Assembly (NCBI RefSeq): GCF_002532045.1
Contig: NZ_NWTG01000014.1
Location: forward strand, 62,001 to 126,000
Source of the DNA: Bradyrhizobium sp. C9
Lineage (GTDB): Bacteria > Pseudomonadota > Alphaproteobacteria > Rhizobiales > Xanthobacteraceae
Direction of reading: 5' to 3'
DNA length: 64,000 nt
This document shows positions 8,726 to 17,004 of this stretch, piece by piece (position 1 is the stretch's first letter; each line of letters opens with the position of its first letter). A model generated the notes under the pieces. It ran no database searches. It was not told where the DNA came from and saw nothing but the letters and a program-made list of their open reading frames with translations. Position numbers and translations under genes: made by a program.

Positions 8726-10816
8726 CTACTTCGATCGCGCCACCGTCGTGCCGTCCCAATCCTCATCGCTGGGGTTGGCGAGCTGATGCCTGCATCGCGC
8801 GATCATCTGCGCCGAGGCCGCATCCGTACCGCGAAGTTGCAAGGAGTTCTCGAACGCCGCGATCGCCGCGGTGAAATCGCCGGCGCGCCAGGCCGCAAGC
8901 CCGGCCTCATACGGCACGATCCAGTCGCGCGCGATCGCGCCCTCGTCGGCCATTGCGATCAACTCGTAGATTTCCAGCCCGCCGGCGCGGCCGTAGACGG
9001 CGAGCCGGTCGAGCTCACGGACGACGATGCGATCGCCGGCCAGACGCCGCGTCTCCGAACCGATGATGATGGTCGATCCATAGACCTTGTTGGTGCCCTC
9101 GAGGCGGCTTGCGATGTTCACGGCATCGCCGATCACGGTGTAGTTGAGCCGCACCTCCGAGCCGATATTGCCGACCAGCATGTCGCCGGAATTGATGCCG
9201 ATGCGGATCCTGACCGGCTCTCCCTTGTCGTCGGCGAGGCCGGCCTGTGCGACCGCGCGCTGGCAGGCGAGCGCCGCCCGGCAGCAATCGGCGGCATGAT
9301 CGAGATTGGCCGCAGGCGCGCCCCAGAACGCCATCACGGCGTCGCCGATGAACTTGTCGATGGTGCCGTTTTCCTGCTGGATCGCCGCGGAGACGATGTC
9401 GAAATAGCGCGACAGCAAGGGGATGATGCGGTCGCCGAGCCGTTCCGACATGCCGGTGAAGCCGGCGAGGTCGACGAACATCACGCTCATCGGTCGCACC
9501 GCGCCGCCGAGCCGCGCACCATTGCCGTCGCTGACCAGCCGCCGCACCAGATCGGCCGGAATGTATTTGCGGAACGCGGCGAGCCCCTGCGCCATGTCGC
9601 CGATCGCCCCCGACAGGTTCTCGATCTCGGCAAGGCGCGACGGATGCCGTTCGACCTTGTCGAGGTCGAAGCGCTCGACATGCCTGATCTCGCCGACCAC
9701 CTTGATCAGGGGCGCCGCGATCAGGCGCTGCGCCAGCCAGGCCGACAACAGTCCGGCGGCCGCGATCAGCGCCGCGAGCCCGATCAGCAGGTTGCGGATC
9801 GTCATCCGCACCGGGCCGAGGAATTCGGACTCGGGCACCACCGTCACCAGCGACCAGCCCGGGAACGAGATCGGCGTCAGCACCGCCTGGTAGGCCTGCC
9901 CGTCCCGCGTCACCTGGGAGCGGAACGCCTCGCCCTCGCCGGGATCGTAGGCCTTGCCGGCCTGCCTGACTGCGGCCACCGCAACCGGCAGCAACGGGTG
10001 ATCGGTCTTCAGCGCATTCAGCTCGTCGGCGTCAGCATCAGGAGACGCGATCACGCTGCCGTCGCGATCGAGCAGGAAGGCGCCCGCTGACTTGCCGACC
10101 GTGAGCTGCGAGAGGAAGTTCGACACCCGGGTCAGCTCGATGATGATGGCGAGCACGCCGGTGCGCTCACCGTCGACGTCGATCGGCACCGCCAGCATCG
10201 CGGCCAGCCGCTCGCCGCGGGGCAGCGTCGTCAGCGTCGACCATTGCTGGTCGCGGGCCGCGATCGCATCGCGAAACCAGGGCTGCTCCGTGACAAGATA
10301 TTTGCCGTCCTCGACCGTGCTGCCCTTCGGCTTGATGTCGATGCCGGCATAATCGTATTGATCGGCGCGCAGCTTGCGGTCGGGCGAGATGGTCAGCATC
10401 TCGACGCCGGCGTCGCCGAGCTTGTGGGCGCCAAAAAACGAGCCGTCCGGCCAGCCGAACGCGACCCACGAGATGGTCGGCTGCGACTGCAGCTGCGACA
10501 GGAACACGAACTGTCGCTTGCGCGCGTCGCGGGCGTCCAGCACCTTCTCGGTCAGCAGCGTCCGTACCGCCGTCATCGACGAGCGCGCTTCGGTCGTGAT
10601 CGACTGCAGCTCGTCGCCGACCGCGGAGACGATCTGGTCGTTGATGGTGTCGGCCAGCGTCTGGCTCACCCGTTGTGCGGTGCGCCACCACAACAGATGC
10701 ACGCCGACGGCGCTGACCACGATCGAGGTCAGGACGAGGGCGGAGATCGCACTGCGGATGCCGATGCGCATCGATGAGGTCCGGATCAGCGGTTGCTTTA
10801 CCGCATTACGGAACAT
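8726..10816 (-). CDS. Membrane class III adenylate/guanylate cyclase with extracytoplasmic sensor domain
   Basis: The protein is about 696 residues from the chosen ATG at 10816. A first membrane segment (residues about 22-42) is followed by a roughly 280-residue periplasmic region resembling a dCACHE ligand-sensing domain (segments GKYLVTEQPWF and SAGAFLLDRDGSVIASPD). A second membrane segment, a HAMP-like linker and a C-terminal cyclase domain follow. The cyclase shows the metal-binding FVDLAGFT and the KFIGDAVMAFWGAP segment, whose Lys suits ATP. It would convert ATP to cAMP in response to an outside signal. The start is uncertain: an ATG at 10771 and a longer frame from 10975 are alternatives, and none has a strong ribosome-binding site. 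It diverges from ccdA. Confidence 0.88.
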   Translation of the reverse strand: MFRNAVKQPLIRTSSMRIGIRSAISALVLTSIVVSAVGVHLLWWRTAQRVSQTLADTINDQIVSAVGDELQSITTEARSSMTAVRTLLTEKVLDARDARKRQFVFLSQLQSQPTISWVAFGWPDGSFFGAHKLGDAGVEMLTISPDRKLRADQYDYAGIDIKPKGSTVEDGKYLVTEQPWFRDAIAARDQQWSTLTTLPRGERLAAMLAVPIDVDGERTGVLAIIIELTRVSNFLSQLTVGKSAGAFLLDRDGSVIASPDADADELNALKTDHPLLPVAVAAVRQAGKAYDPGEGEAFRSQVTRDGQAYQAVLTPISFPGWSLVTVVPESEFLGPVRMTIRNLLIGLAALIAAAGLLSAWLAQRLIAAPLIKVVGEIRHVERFDLDKVERHPSRLAEIENLSGAIGDMAQGLAAFRKYIPADLVRRLVSDGNGARLGGAVRPMSVMFVDLAGFTGMSERLGDRIIPLLSRYFDIVSAAIQQENGTIDKFIGDAVMAFWGAPAANLDHAADCCRAALACQRAVAQAGLADDKGEPVRIRIGINSGDMLVGNIGSEVRLNYTVIGDAVNIASRLEGTNKVYGSTIIIGSETRRLAGDRIVVRELDRLAVYGRAGGLEIYELIAMADEGAIARDWIVPYEAGLAAWRAGDFTAAIAAFENSLQLRGTDAASAQMIARCRHQLANPSDEDWDGTTVARSK

Positions 10817-10961
10817 ATCCGCGATTGTTTCGCCAGCCCGGGACGCAGCGCAGCCTCCGGACACGGGCCTGTGACCATAGTTGAATGCATCTGCGACGAA
10901 ACTTCTGGATTGTTGGCGGCGTACACGCCAAGACAAGACAGCTATCTTCGAAGGTTCCTTG

Positions 10962-11693
10962 ATGCACGACGTCACGATCCCGGCCGCCCTGATCGCCGGT
11001 CTAGTCAGCTTCCTGTCGCCCTGCGTGCTGCCGCTGGTGCCGCCCTATCTGATCTACCTGACCGGTGCGACCATCGAGCAGGTGAATCAGGACGGCGCCA
11101 CCGCGGCCTCCAAGCGCGCGGTGATGACCGCGGCGGTGATGTTCGTGCTCGGCTTCTCGACCGTGTTCGTGGCGCTTGGCGCCAGCGCCTCGATCGTCGG
11201 CGGGCTGGTGCGCGCCTGGTCGGCCGAGCTCTCGATCCTGGCCGGCATCGTCATCATCATCATGGGCCTGCACTTCCTCGGCATCACCCGGATCGGCCTG
11301 TTGATGCGCGAGGGACGGCTGACCGCGCCCAAGCCGGTCGGGCTGTGGGGCGCCTATGTCATGGGGCTGGCGTTCGCGTTCGGCTGGACGCCCTGCATCG
11401 GGCCGATCCTGGCCGCGATCCTCTCGATTGCGGCCGCGGAGGCCACGGTGACCAAGGGCGCCGGCCTGCTCGCGGTGTATTCCGCCGGGCTCGGCATCCC
11501 CTTCCTGCTCGCCGCCTTTCTGGTCGAGCAGTTCTCCTCGGTGTTCGCGCGGATGAAGCGCCATCTCGACACCGTCGAGCGCGTGATGGGCGTGCTGATG
11601 GTGGTCACCGGCATCGGCTTCCTGACCGGCGCGGTGTCCGGCGTCAGCGTCTGGCTGCTGGAAACCTTCCCGGCGCTGCAAAATATCGGCTAG
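10962..11693 (+). CDS. ccdA: CcdA-family cytochrome c biogenesis / thiol-disulfide transmembrane reductase
   Basis: This 243-residue protein has about six membrane helices. Its two hallmark cysteines lie in proline-rich membrane motifs, Cys21 (SFLSPCVLPLVP) and Cys145 (FGWTPCIGPIL). CcdA proteins pass electrons from cytoplasmic thioredoxin across the membrane to periplasmic thiol proteins. The ATG at 10962 has an AAGG site upstream. It is followed by DoxX, a DUF255 thioredoxin-fold protein and a secreted cysteine-rich peptide system, so it may supply reducing power to them; that link is inference from neighbourhood. Confidence 0.88.
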   Translation: MHDVTIPAALIAGLVSFLSPCVLPLVPPYLIYLTGATIEQVNQDGATAASKRAVMTAAVMFVLGFSTVFVALGASASIVGGLVRAWSAELSILAGIVIIIMGLHFLGITRIGLLMREGRLTAPKPVGLWGAYVMGLAFAFGWTPCIGPILAAILSIAAAEATVTKGAGLLAVYSAGLGIPFLLAAFLVEQFSSVFARMKRHLDTVERVMGVLMVVTGIGFLTGAVSGVSVWLLETFPALQNIG

Positions 11694-11720
11694 GCCCGTA
11701 ACAAGCGGGCCATGTCAGGC

Positions 11721-11746
11721 GAAACTCCCACCAAGACGCTGCCGTA
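11721..11746 (+). promoter_or_regulatory. Possible ECF-sigma promoter upstream of doxX
   Basis: GAAACT at 11721-11726 and CGTA at 11743-11746 are separated by 16 bp. The -10 part sits in CCGTAGCT, which is identical to that of the two bufferin-peptide promoters downstream. The -35 part matches theirs (GTAACC) at four of six bases. This is weaker evidence than for the two peptide promoters. Confidence 0.4.
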
Positions 11747-11826
11747 GCTCTTGGCTCGTGCCGATTGACGTGCGTTGGCACTGAATGCGGGCGCCGGCTG
11801 CGTGGCGGATATTGGGAGGGTTTCGC

Positions 11827-12291
11827 ATGAATTTCATCGTCAACCTGCTGATTCTGCTGCCGGCGCGGATCGCCGTGCACTTTGCCTGGGCCGGGCCGCT
11901 GATCATGCGGATCATCGTCGGCTACACCTTCATGCTGGCCGGCTGGGGCAAGCTCACCAACCTCGCCCAAGTCACCGAGAACTTCGTCGGCTGGGGCATT
12001 CCCTTCCCGACCATCCTCACGCCCTTCGTGTCCGGCGTCGAATGCTTCGGCGGCGCGATGCTGATCCTCGGCCTGTTCACCCGCATCCCAGCCGCGATGC
12101 TCGCGGTGGTGATGATCGTCGCGATCAAGTCGGCGAAATGGGGCGACGTCGATTCGCTGGAGACCCTGCTCGGGTTCGAGGAAGCGACCTACTTCGCCGC
12201 CTTCATGTGGCTTGCGATCGCAGGTCCCGGCGCCGCCTCGCTGGACCGCCTGCTGGTCAACGCGACCGAGGGCCAGAAGGCGCCGACCTGA
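11827..12291 (+). CDS. DoxX family membrane protein
   Basis: The 154-residue protein has four predicted membrane helices and the DoxX-family pattern: RIIVGYTFMLAGWGKL early, then GVECFGGAMLILGLFTR. The ATG at 11827 is preceded by a strong GGGAGG site. DoxX-type proteins are poorly understood quinone- or redox-associated membrane proteins, and a DoxX member (BufD) is known from some bufferin operons. Here it precedes the DUF255 and bufferin-like genes and shares a possible promoter element with them, so a role in the same thiol or metal response is plausible but unproven. Confidence 0.85.
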   Translation: MNFIVNLLILLPARIAVHFAWAGPLIMRIIVGYTFMLAGWGKLTNLAQVTENFVGWGIPFPTILTPFVSGVECFGGAMLILGLFTRIPAAMLAVVMIVAIKSAKWGDVDSLETLLGFEEATYFAAFMWLAIAGPGAASLDRLLVNATEGQKAPT

Positions 12292-12387
12292 GAGCAGCCG
12301 CAAGGCCGGCTCACAATCCCGTGACATGGCGAGCCTCGATCCCGGTGGCCCCGTAGCTCAAGCAACCTTCGCCTCCGGGAGCGCGCC

Positions 12388-14178
12388 ATGAGACTTGTCC
12401 GCAGCATCGCAATTCTCATGGCGTTGAGCGCGTCGCCCTCACTTGCGGCGGACGCCCCGGCATGGAGCGGCTGGAGCCACGATCTGTTCGCGCGCGCCAC
12501 GACCGAGCAGCGCTTCGTCATCCTCGATCTCGAAGCGGTGTGGTGCCACTGGTGCCACGTGATGGAGAAGACCACCTACGCCGACCCCAAGGTGCAGGAG
12601 CTGCTTGCGGCGAAATATCTCCCGGTCCGCGTCGACCAGGATGCCAATCCGGACCTCTCGAGCCGCTATGGCGACTGGGGTTGGCCTGCGACCATCGTGT
12701 TTGCGCCCGACGGCAGCGAGATCGCCAAGATCAGAGGCTATGTCGAGCCCGAGCGGATGCAGGCGCTGCTCAAGGCCATCATCGATGATCCCTCGCCGGG
12801 CCCGTCGGTCGGCGAGGCGTTCGAGATCAAGCCCGCCACCTCGGCCTTTCTCGGCAAGGCGCAACGCACCGAGCTGACCAGGACGTTCGACGAATCCTAC
12901 GACGACAAGCTCGGCGGCTGGGGCGAGAACCAGAAATACATCGATGCCGACAGCCTCGATCTTGCGATCAGCCGCGCCGAAGCCGGCGACGCGACGGCAG
13001 CAAGGCGCGCAAGGCAGACGCTCGATGCCGCGATCGCGCTGATCGATCCGGTGTGGGGCGGCGTGTTCCAGTATTCGGAGGCCGGCTCCTGGAGCCATCC
13101 GCATTTCGAGAAGATCATCTCGTTCCAGTCGCAATATCTGCGACAGTACAGCCAGGCCTATGCGCAGTGGAAGGAGGCGAAATATCTCGCGGCCGCGCGC
13201 GATGTCGAACGCTACCTCACCGATTTCCTGCTGGGCCCCGACGGCGCCTTCTATGTCAGCCAGGACGCCGATCTCAATCACGACGTCGACGGCCACGCCT
13301 ATTATGCGCTTGATGGTGCAGCGCGCCGCAAGCTCGGCCTGCCTCGCATCGACAAGAACCTCTATGCGCGCGAGAACGGCTGGACGATCTCCGGCCTCGT
13401 GGCCTATTACGATGCGAGCGCCGATCCCAAGGCACTGGAGATCGCCGAGCGCGCAGCCAAATGGGTGCTCGCCAATCGCGCGCTGCCGGACGGCGGCTTT
13501 CGCCACGGCGACAAGGATCGCGGCGGCCCGTTCCTCGGCGACACCGTCGCGATGGGTCAGGCGCTGCTCGATCTCTACGCCGCGACTGGCAATCGCGACT
13601 GGCTGACGTCGGCGGTGCGTGCCGGCGACTTCACAGCGACGTTCCGCGACGACGCCGGCGGCTTCTTCACCTCGAAGACGTCGGAGGGCCAAGCCGGCGT
13701 GTTCGCCAAGCCTGCCAAGCTGATTGACGACCAGATCCAGGTCGCGCGCTTCATGAACATGCTCAATCGCTATGTCGGCGGCGACGGCACGCACGAACTG
13801 GCCGCGCACGCGATGCGCTATCTCGGTGCGGCTTCGAGCGAGATGCCGCGGCCGATGCCCGGCGTGCTGCTCGCCGATGAGGAGCTGGCCACCGAGCCGA
13901 CGCATGTCACCATCGTCGGACACAAGGACGACGCCCGCGCGCAACGCCTGCATGCCATCGCCCGCGCCCTGCCCGCCCGCTATAAGCGGCTCGAATGGCT
14001 CGACCTGCGCGAGGGCAAGCTGCCCAACCCGGACGTCGACTACCCCGACCTCGGCGAGCCGGCGGCCTTTGCCTGCAGCAACCGCATCTGCTCGTTCCCG
14101 GCGTTCAGCGCCGAGGAATTGCAGGCGAACGTGGCGCAGATGGCGAAGCTGAAGCCGGCGCGCGCGGCGCAAAACTGA
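12388..14178 (+). CDS. Secreted DUF255 thioredoxin-fold protein (YyaL/SPATA20-like)
   Basis: This 596-residue protein begins with a signal peptide (cleavage likely near SLAADA, residue 21). A thioredoxin-like domain follows, with the family signature WCHWCHVME at about 52-60 (Cys53, Cys56). The rest resembles the six-hairpin glycosidase-like region of the YyaL/SPATA20 family, with repeats such as GGWGENQKY and DGGFRHGD. The export signal suggests a periplasmic thiol role, unlike cytosolic YyaL relatives. It starts 96 bp after doxX; a CCGTAGCT motif lies at 12351-12358, but no matching -35 was found. Its substrate is unknown. Confidence 0.85.
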   Translation: MRLVRSIAILMALSASPSLAADAPAWSGWSHDLFARATTEQRFVILDLEAVWCHWCHVMEKTTYADPKVQELLAAKYLPVRVDQDANPDLSSRYGDWGWPATIVFAPDGSEIAKIRGYVEPERMQALLKAIIDDPSPGPSVGEAFEIKPATSAFLGKAQRTELTRTFDESYDDKLGGWGENQKYIDADSLDLAISRAEAGDATAARRARQTLDAAIALIDPVWGGVFQYSEAGSWSHPHFEKIISFQSQYLRQYSQAYAQWKEAKYLAAARDVERYLTDFLLGPDGAFYVSQDADLNHDVDGHAYYALDGAARRKLGLPRIDKNLYARENGWTISGLVAYYDASADPKALEIAERAAKWVLANRALPDGGFRHGDKDRGGPFLGDTVAMGQALLDLYAATGNRDWLTSAVRAGDFTATFRDDAGGFFTSKTSEGQAGVFAKPAKLIDDQIQVARFMNMLNRYVGGDGTHELAAHAMRYLGAASSEMPRPMPGVLLADEELATEPTHVTIVGHKDDARAQRLHAIARALPARYKRLEWLDLREGKLPNPDVDYPDLGEPAAFACSNRICSFPAFSAEELQANVAQMAKLKPARAAQN

Positions 14179-14500
14179 CTAAAATGCAGACTGTGCGATG
14201 CAGCAATCCGATCAGCCCGACGCAATGAAATACTCTTTGGCCGACGGTGTTTGATATGGACCGGGCGTCAGACCCGGATCAAACAAAATTTTCTTTTGAA
14301 ACGCTGTAACCAAATCGGCTGCTACCCCGTAGCTGATCTTGGACGAGCACTCAAATCGCGGGAAGCACCGCACCGCGGACGCCCCTGCGATCTGATTGTT
14401 CTCCGAATGTCCATCCGTTGTGCGGTCCGGGATCGAACGATCGAAGGATGCTCACGGCGCCATGTTTTTTTGCTTTCAAACAATCACCGAGGAGATCGTC
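14179..14500 (+). other. 322-bp leader region of the first bufferin-like gene
   Basis: No convincing coding sequence is seen here. It contains the ECF-like promoter at 14306-14331 and, beyond it, an unusually long untranslated leader of about 160 bases before the ATG at 14501. A GAGGAG ribosome-binding site lies at about 14489-14494. No riboswitch was recognised. Confidence 0.6.
14306..14331 (+). promoter_or_regulatory. ECF-sigma-like promoter, first bufferin-like gene
   Basis: GTAACC (14306-14311) and CGTA (14328-14331) are spaced by 16 bp. The bases after the -35 (AAATCGG) and around the -10 (CCGTAGCT) nearly repeat those of the second promoter at 14843-14867. AAC-containing -35 and CGT-containing -10 elements are typical of extracytoplasmic-function sigma factors; which factor acts here is unknown. 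Confidence 0.65.
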
Positions 14501-14764
14501 ATGAAGTTGAATTCGAAGTCCGGCGCAACGCTCGCCGTCGCTGCGGCCACCCTGTTCCTCGCCGGCTCCGTGGTTTCGACCACCTCGACGGCCGCGAATG
14601 CGGCCACCGGCAAGTGCATGGCCGGCAATGCCTGCAAGGGCCAGAGTGCCTGCAAGGGCGGCGCGAATTCCTGCAAGGGCCTGAATGCCTGCAAGGGCAC
14701 CGGCTTCTCGCTGAGCTCCGAAAAGCAGTGCAACGCGATGGGCGGCAAGTTCGTCAAGGGCTGA
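14501..14764 (+). CDS. bufA: Bufferin-like secreted cysteine-rich peptide, copy 1
   Basis: The 87-residue product has a Sec-type signal peptide (residues 1 to about 34, ending AANA) and a small mature part with six cysteines at 39, 45, 51, 58, 64 and 77. Four of them lie in CKG repeats (ACKGQ, ACKGG, SCKGL, ACKGT). Short secreted CKG-repeat peptides beside a DUF692 enzyme and a DUF2063 protein match the precursors of bufferins, copper-binding peptides whose cysteines are modified by the DUF692 enzyme. The start at 14501 has a GAGGAG site. A near-copy follows at 14950. That its cysteines are modified is inference. Confidence 0.85.
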   Translation: MKLNSKSGATLAVAAATLFLAGSVVSTTSTAANAATGKCMAGNACKGQSACKGGANSCKGLNACKGTGFSLSSEKQCNAMGGKFVKG

Positions 14765-14779
14765 TCGCATCGTCCCAAG

Positions 14780-14808
14780 AGGGCCCGACGACTGCGCCGG
14801 GCCCTTTT
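14780..14808 (+). terminator. Intrinsic terminator after first bufferin-like gene
   Basis: An 8-bp perfect GC stem (AGGGCCCG at 14780-14787 with CGGGCCCT at 14798-14805) is followed by a short T run. It lies 15 bp after the stop codon, so each peptide gene can be transcribed as its own unit. Confidence 0.75.
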
Positions 14809-14842
14809 CACGCCAAAACGCGGATAAATGATCCCGGCATTG

Positions 14843-14867
14843 GTAACCAAAGCGGACCACATCCGTA
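14843..14867 (+). promoter_or_regulatory. ECF-sigma-like promoter, second bufferin-like gene
   Basis: GTAACC (14843-14848) and CGTA (14864-14867) are spaced by 15 bp, one less than in the first copy. The flanks (AAAGCGG and CCGTAGCT) match the first promoter. The promoter was therefore duplicated or kept together with the gene. Confidence 0.65.
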
Positions 14868-14949
14868 GCTAACTTTGGGTGCAGCCTTCGGCCAACTTAC
14901 GCGGCTTGCGGGCGGCGCGCCTTCAACCATCTTGCACGAGGAGACGCTC

Positions 14950-15207
14950 ATGAAGCTTACAACCAAGTCCGGCGCCACCCTCGCCGCCGCAGCGGCGACG
15001 CTCTTCCTGGCCGGAGCCGTGATGTCGACGCAGTCCTACGCTGCGAGCGAAGGCAAATGCGTCGGCGCCAATGCCTGCAAGGGCCAGAGCGCCTGCAAGG
15101 GCGGCAACCACGCCTGCAAGGGTCAGAATGCCTGCAAGGGCCAGGGCTTTGCGGAGATGACGAAGGCCGACTGCACCGCGGCGAAGGGCAAGTTCAAGGC
15201 CGGGTGA
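14950..15207 (+). CDS. bufA: Bufferin-like secreted cysteine-rich peptide, copy 2
   Basis: The 85-residue product parallels the upstream copy. It has a signal peptide ending near SYA (residue 31), six cysteines at 37, 43, 49, 56, 62 and 75, and four CKG units (ACKGQ, ACKGG, ACKGQ, ACKGQ). Cysteine spacing in the CKG core is identical to copy 1 (5, 5, 6, 5 intervening residues), so the two are tandem paralogs. The ATG at 14950 has a GAGGAG site. It has its own promoter and precedes the DUF692 gene by 103 bp, making it the likely main substrate of that enzyme. Modification and metal binding are inferred from the bufferin family. Confidence 0.85.
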   Translation: MKLTTKSGATLAAAAATLFLAGAVMSTQSYAASEGKCVGANACKGQSACKGGNHACKGQNACKGQGFAEMTKADCTAAKGKFKAG

Positions 15208-15233
15208 ACGGATCGGTCCAAGCGGGGCCCGGT

Positions 15234-15257
15234 GTAGGCCGGGCCTCGTTTCCATGA
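15234..15257 (+). terminator. GC hairpin between second peptide and bufB, possible attenuator
   Basis: A 9-bp stem with one wobble pair (GGGGCCCGG with CCGGGCCTC) closes a 6-base loop. Only a weak T stretch follows (CGTTT). It may let part of the transcription through, giving much peptide and less enzyme. Confidence 0.5.
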
Positions 15258-15310
15258 TAGTTGTCTGAAGTTGGGCGCCACGATCTTGGCGCCGGAAGCG
15301 CGGAGCCGCC

Positions 15311-16210
15311 ATGAACGTTGCGAGCCGATCACCGGACAAGTCGGTGCTCGCAGAGCGCCCGCTGCAATCGGCCAAGCCGCCATTCCTCGGTTTCGGCCTC
15401 GGCCTGCGTGCCCAGCACTACGACGAGATCCTGAACGGCAATCCGCCGATCGACTGGTTCGAGGTGATCAGCGAGAACTACATGCTGCCGGGCGGCCAGC
15501 CGCTGCGCATCCTCGACCGGATCTGCGCGCGCTATCCCGTGGTGATGCACGGCGTCTCGCTGTCGATCGCCTCCACCGCGCCGCCGAACTTCGACTATCT
15601 GCAGGGCCTGAAGGACCTCGCACAACGCGTGCAGCCGAAATGGGTGTCGGATCATCTGTGCTGGACCGGCGTGCACGGCAAGAACCTGCACGATCTGCTG
15701 CCGATCCCCTATACGCAGGAGGCGCTCGATCACGTCGTGAGCCGGGTGCAACTGGTGCAGGATTTCCTCGGCCGCACCATCGTGCTCGAGAATGTCTCGA
15801 CCTATGTGCAGTTCAACAACTCCGAGATGACGGAGTGGGAATTCCTCTCCGAGTTGTCGCGCCGCTCCGGCTGCTGGCTGCTGTTCGACATCAACAATGT
15901 CTATGTCAGCGCCTTCAATCACGGCTACGATCCGATGGCCTTCCTCAACGGCATTCCGCCGGATCGCGTGGTGCAATTCCACATGGCGGGCCACAGCCAT
16001 ATGGGCACCCACATCATCGACACCCACGACCATCCGGTGTGCGAGGATGTCTGGGACCTCTATGTCGCGGCCTTGAGGCGGTTCGGGCGGGTCTCGACCA
16101 TGATCGAGCGCGACGACAACATCCCGCCGCTCGACGAATTGCTGCGCGAGGTCGAGCGCACCCGCGAGATCGCGGGGCAGGTGCTGCCCGCAGGCGCGCC
16201 GGCGGCATGA
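15311..16210 (+). CDS. bufB: DUF692 multinuclear non-heme iron oxidase (BufB-like)
   Basis: The 299-residue protein is a full-length DUF692 (MNIO) TIM-barrel enzyme. Conserved likely metal or active-site residues are visible: His36 (LRAQHYDE), Glu51 and Glu55 (EVISENY), His80 (MHGVSLS), His115, Glu160 (LENVSTY), Asp193 (DINNVYVS), His224 and His228 (FHMAGH), Asp237 and His239 (DTHDHPV), and Glu266 (IERDDNIP). Family members modify cysteines of ribosomal peptides using iron and oxygen, giving oxazolone/thioamide or thiooxazole groups. The two upstream CKG peptides are the obvious substrates. Its stop overlaps the bufC start (ATGA), showing tight coupling. Confidence 0.9.
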   Translation: MNVASRSPDKSVLAERPLQSAKPPFLGFGLGLRAQHYDEILNGNPPIDWFEVISENYMLPGGQPLRILDRICARYPVVMHGVSLSIASTAPPNFDYLQGLKDLAQRVQPKWVSDHLCWTGVHGKNLHDLLPIPYTQEALDHVVSRVQLVQDFLGRTIVLENVSTYVQFNNSEMTEWEFLSELSRRSGCWLLFDINNVYVSAFNHGYDPMAFLNGIPPDRVVQFHMAGHSHMGTHIIDTHDHPVCEDVWDLYVAALRRFGRVSTMIERDDNIPPLDELLREVERTREIAGQVLPAGAPAA

Positions 16211-16992
16211 GCGACTTCGCGCGCCAGCAAGGTGACTTCCAGCGCGCCATCCTCACCGGCGACGACGGCATCCTGACCGAAATCCTCGACAGCCCCAAGG
16301 AGACGCGCACGACGCTGTTCGGCGTCTATCGCTATGCCTACGGCTCGCGGCTGGTGGAAGCGATGCGCAACGACCACGAGCTGCTGCATCGCTTTCTCGG
16401 CGACGAGATGTTCGACGAGGTGGGCCATGCCTACGTCAAGGCACGGCCGTCCGAGCATCCGAACCTGCGCTGGTTCTCGCAGGGATTGCCGGATTTCCTG
16501 AAGGCCACCGCCCCCTACAGCAACCATCCCGTGCTCGGCGACCTCGCCGCGCTGGAGAAGGCGTTGAACGACGCCTTCGACGCCCGCGAGGGCGCCGTGC
16601 TGGCGCTGGAGGCGATGGCCGGTTTCGCGCCCGAGCAGTGGAACGACCTCGTATTCCAGCCGCATCCGAGCGCTACGAGGGTCGACCTGTCGACCAATGC
16701 GGCTGCGATCTGGATGGCGCTGAAGAACGACGAGACGCCGCCGGAAGCGGAGACGCTCGCCGAACCCGCCCGCCTCCTGATCTGGCGCCAGGACACCACG
16801 CCGATGTTCCGCGAGCTGCCGACGGAGGAAGCGATGATGTGGGACGAAGCCTCCGATGGCGTTCCGTTCGGCGTGCTCTGCGAGATGCTCGCGACCTACG
16901 ACGATCCCGATAATGCCGCAGCGCGCGGCGCCGGCTATCTGCATGGCTGGATCACGGCGGGACTTCTGACCGCGGCTTCCATCGGCAAATAA
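16207..16992 (+). CDS. bufC: DUF2063 family protein (BufC-like partner of DUF692 enzyme)
   Basis: This 261-residue protein has the DUF2063 domain at its N-terminus (QQGDFQRAILTGDD, then TLFGVYRYAYGSRLVEAM). Members almost always sit next to DUF692 enzymes and are thought to recognise or present the precursor peptide, although the domain was once described as DNA-binding. The ATG overlaps the bufB stop by four bases. After residue about 120 it is less conserved, with an acidic helical C-terminal half. It is followed 12 bp later by a creatininase-like gene, so the operon continues. Confidence 0.88.
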   Translation: MSDFARQQGDFQRAILTGDDGILTEILDSPKETRTTLFGVYRYAYGSRLVEAMRNDHELLHRFLGDEMFDEVGHAYVKARPSEHPNLRWFSQGLPDFLKATAPYSNHPVLGDLAALEKALNDAFDAREGAVLALEAMAGFAPEQWNDLVFQPHPSATRVDLSTNAAAIWMALKNDETPPEAETLAEPARLLIWRQDTTPMFRELPTEEAMMWDEASDGVPFGVLCEMLATYDDPDNAAARGAGYLHGWITAGLLTAASIGK

Positions 16993-17004
16993 AGGGCCCG
17001 CGAC

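Noticed and set aside
11694..11712. Hairpin after ccdA as a terminator
   Set aside because: The stem is only 6 bp (GGCCCG / CGGGCC) and no T run follows.
12321..12355. Full ECF promoter for the DUF255 gene
   Set aside because: Only the CCGTAGCT part is present; no GTAACC-like hexamer lies 15-17 bp upstream.
15271..16206. Long alternative frame joined to the DUF2063 gene
   Set aside because: The frame is open upstream only because of GC bias; bufB occupies the region in another frame and the ATG at 16207 overlaps its stop.
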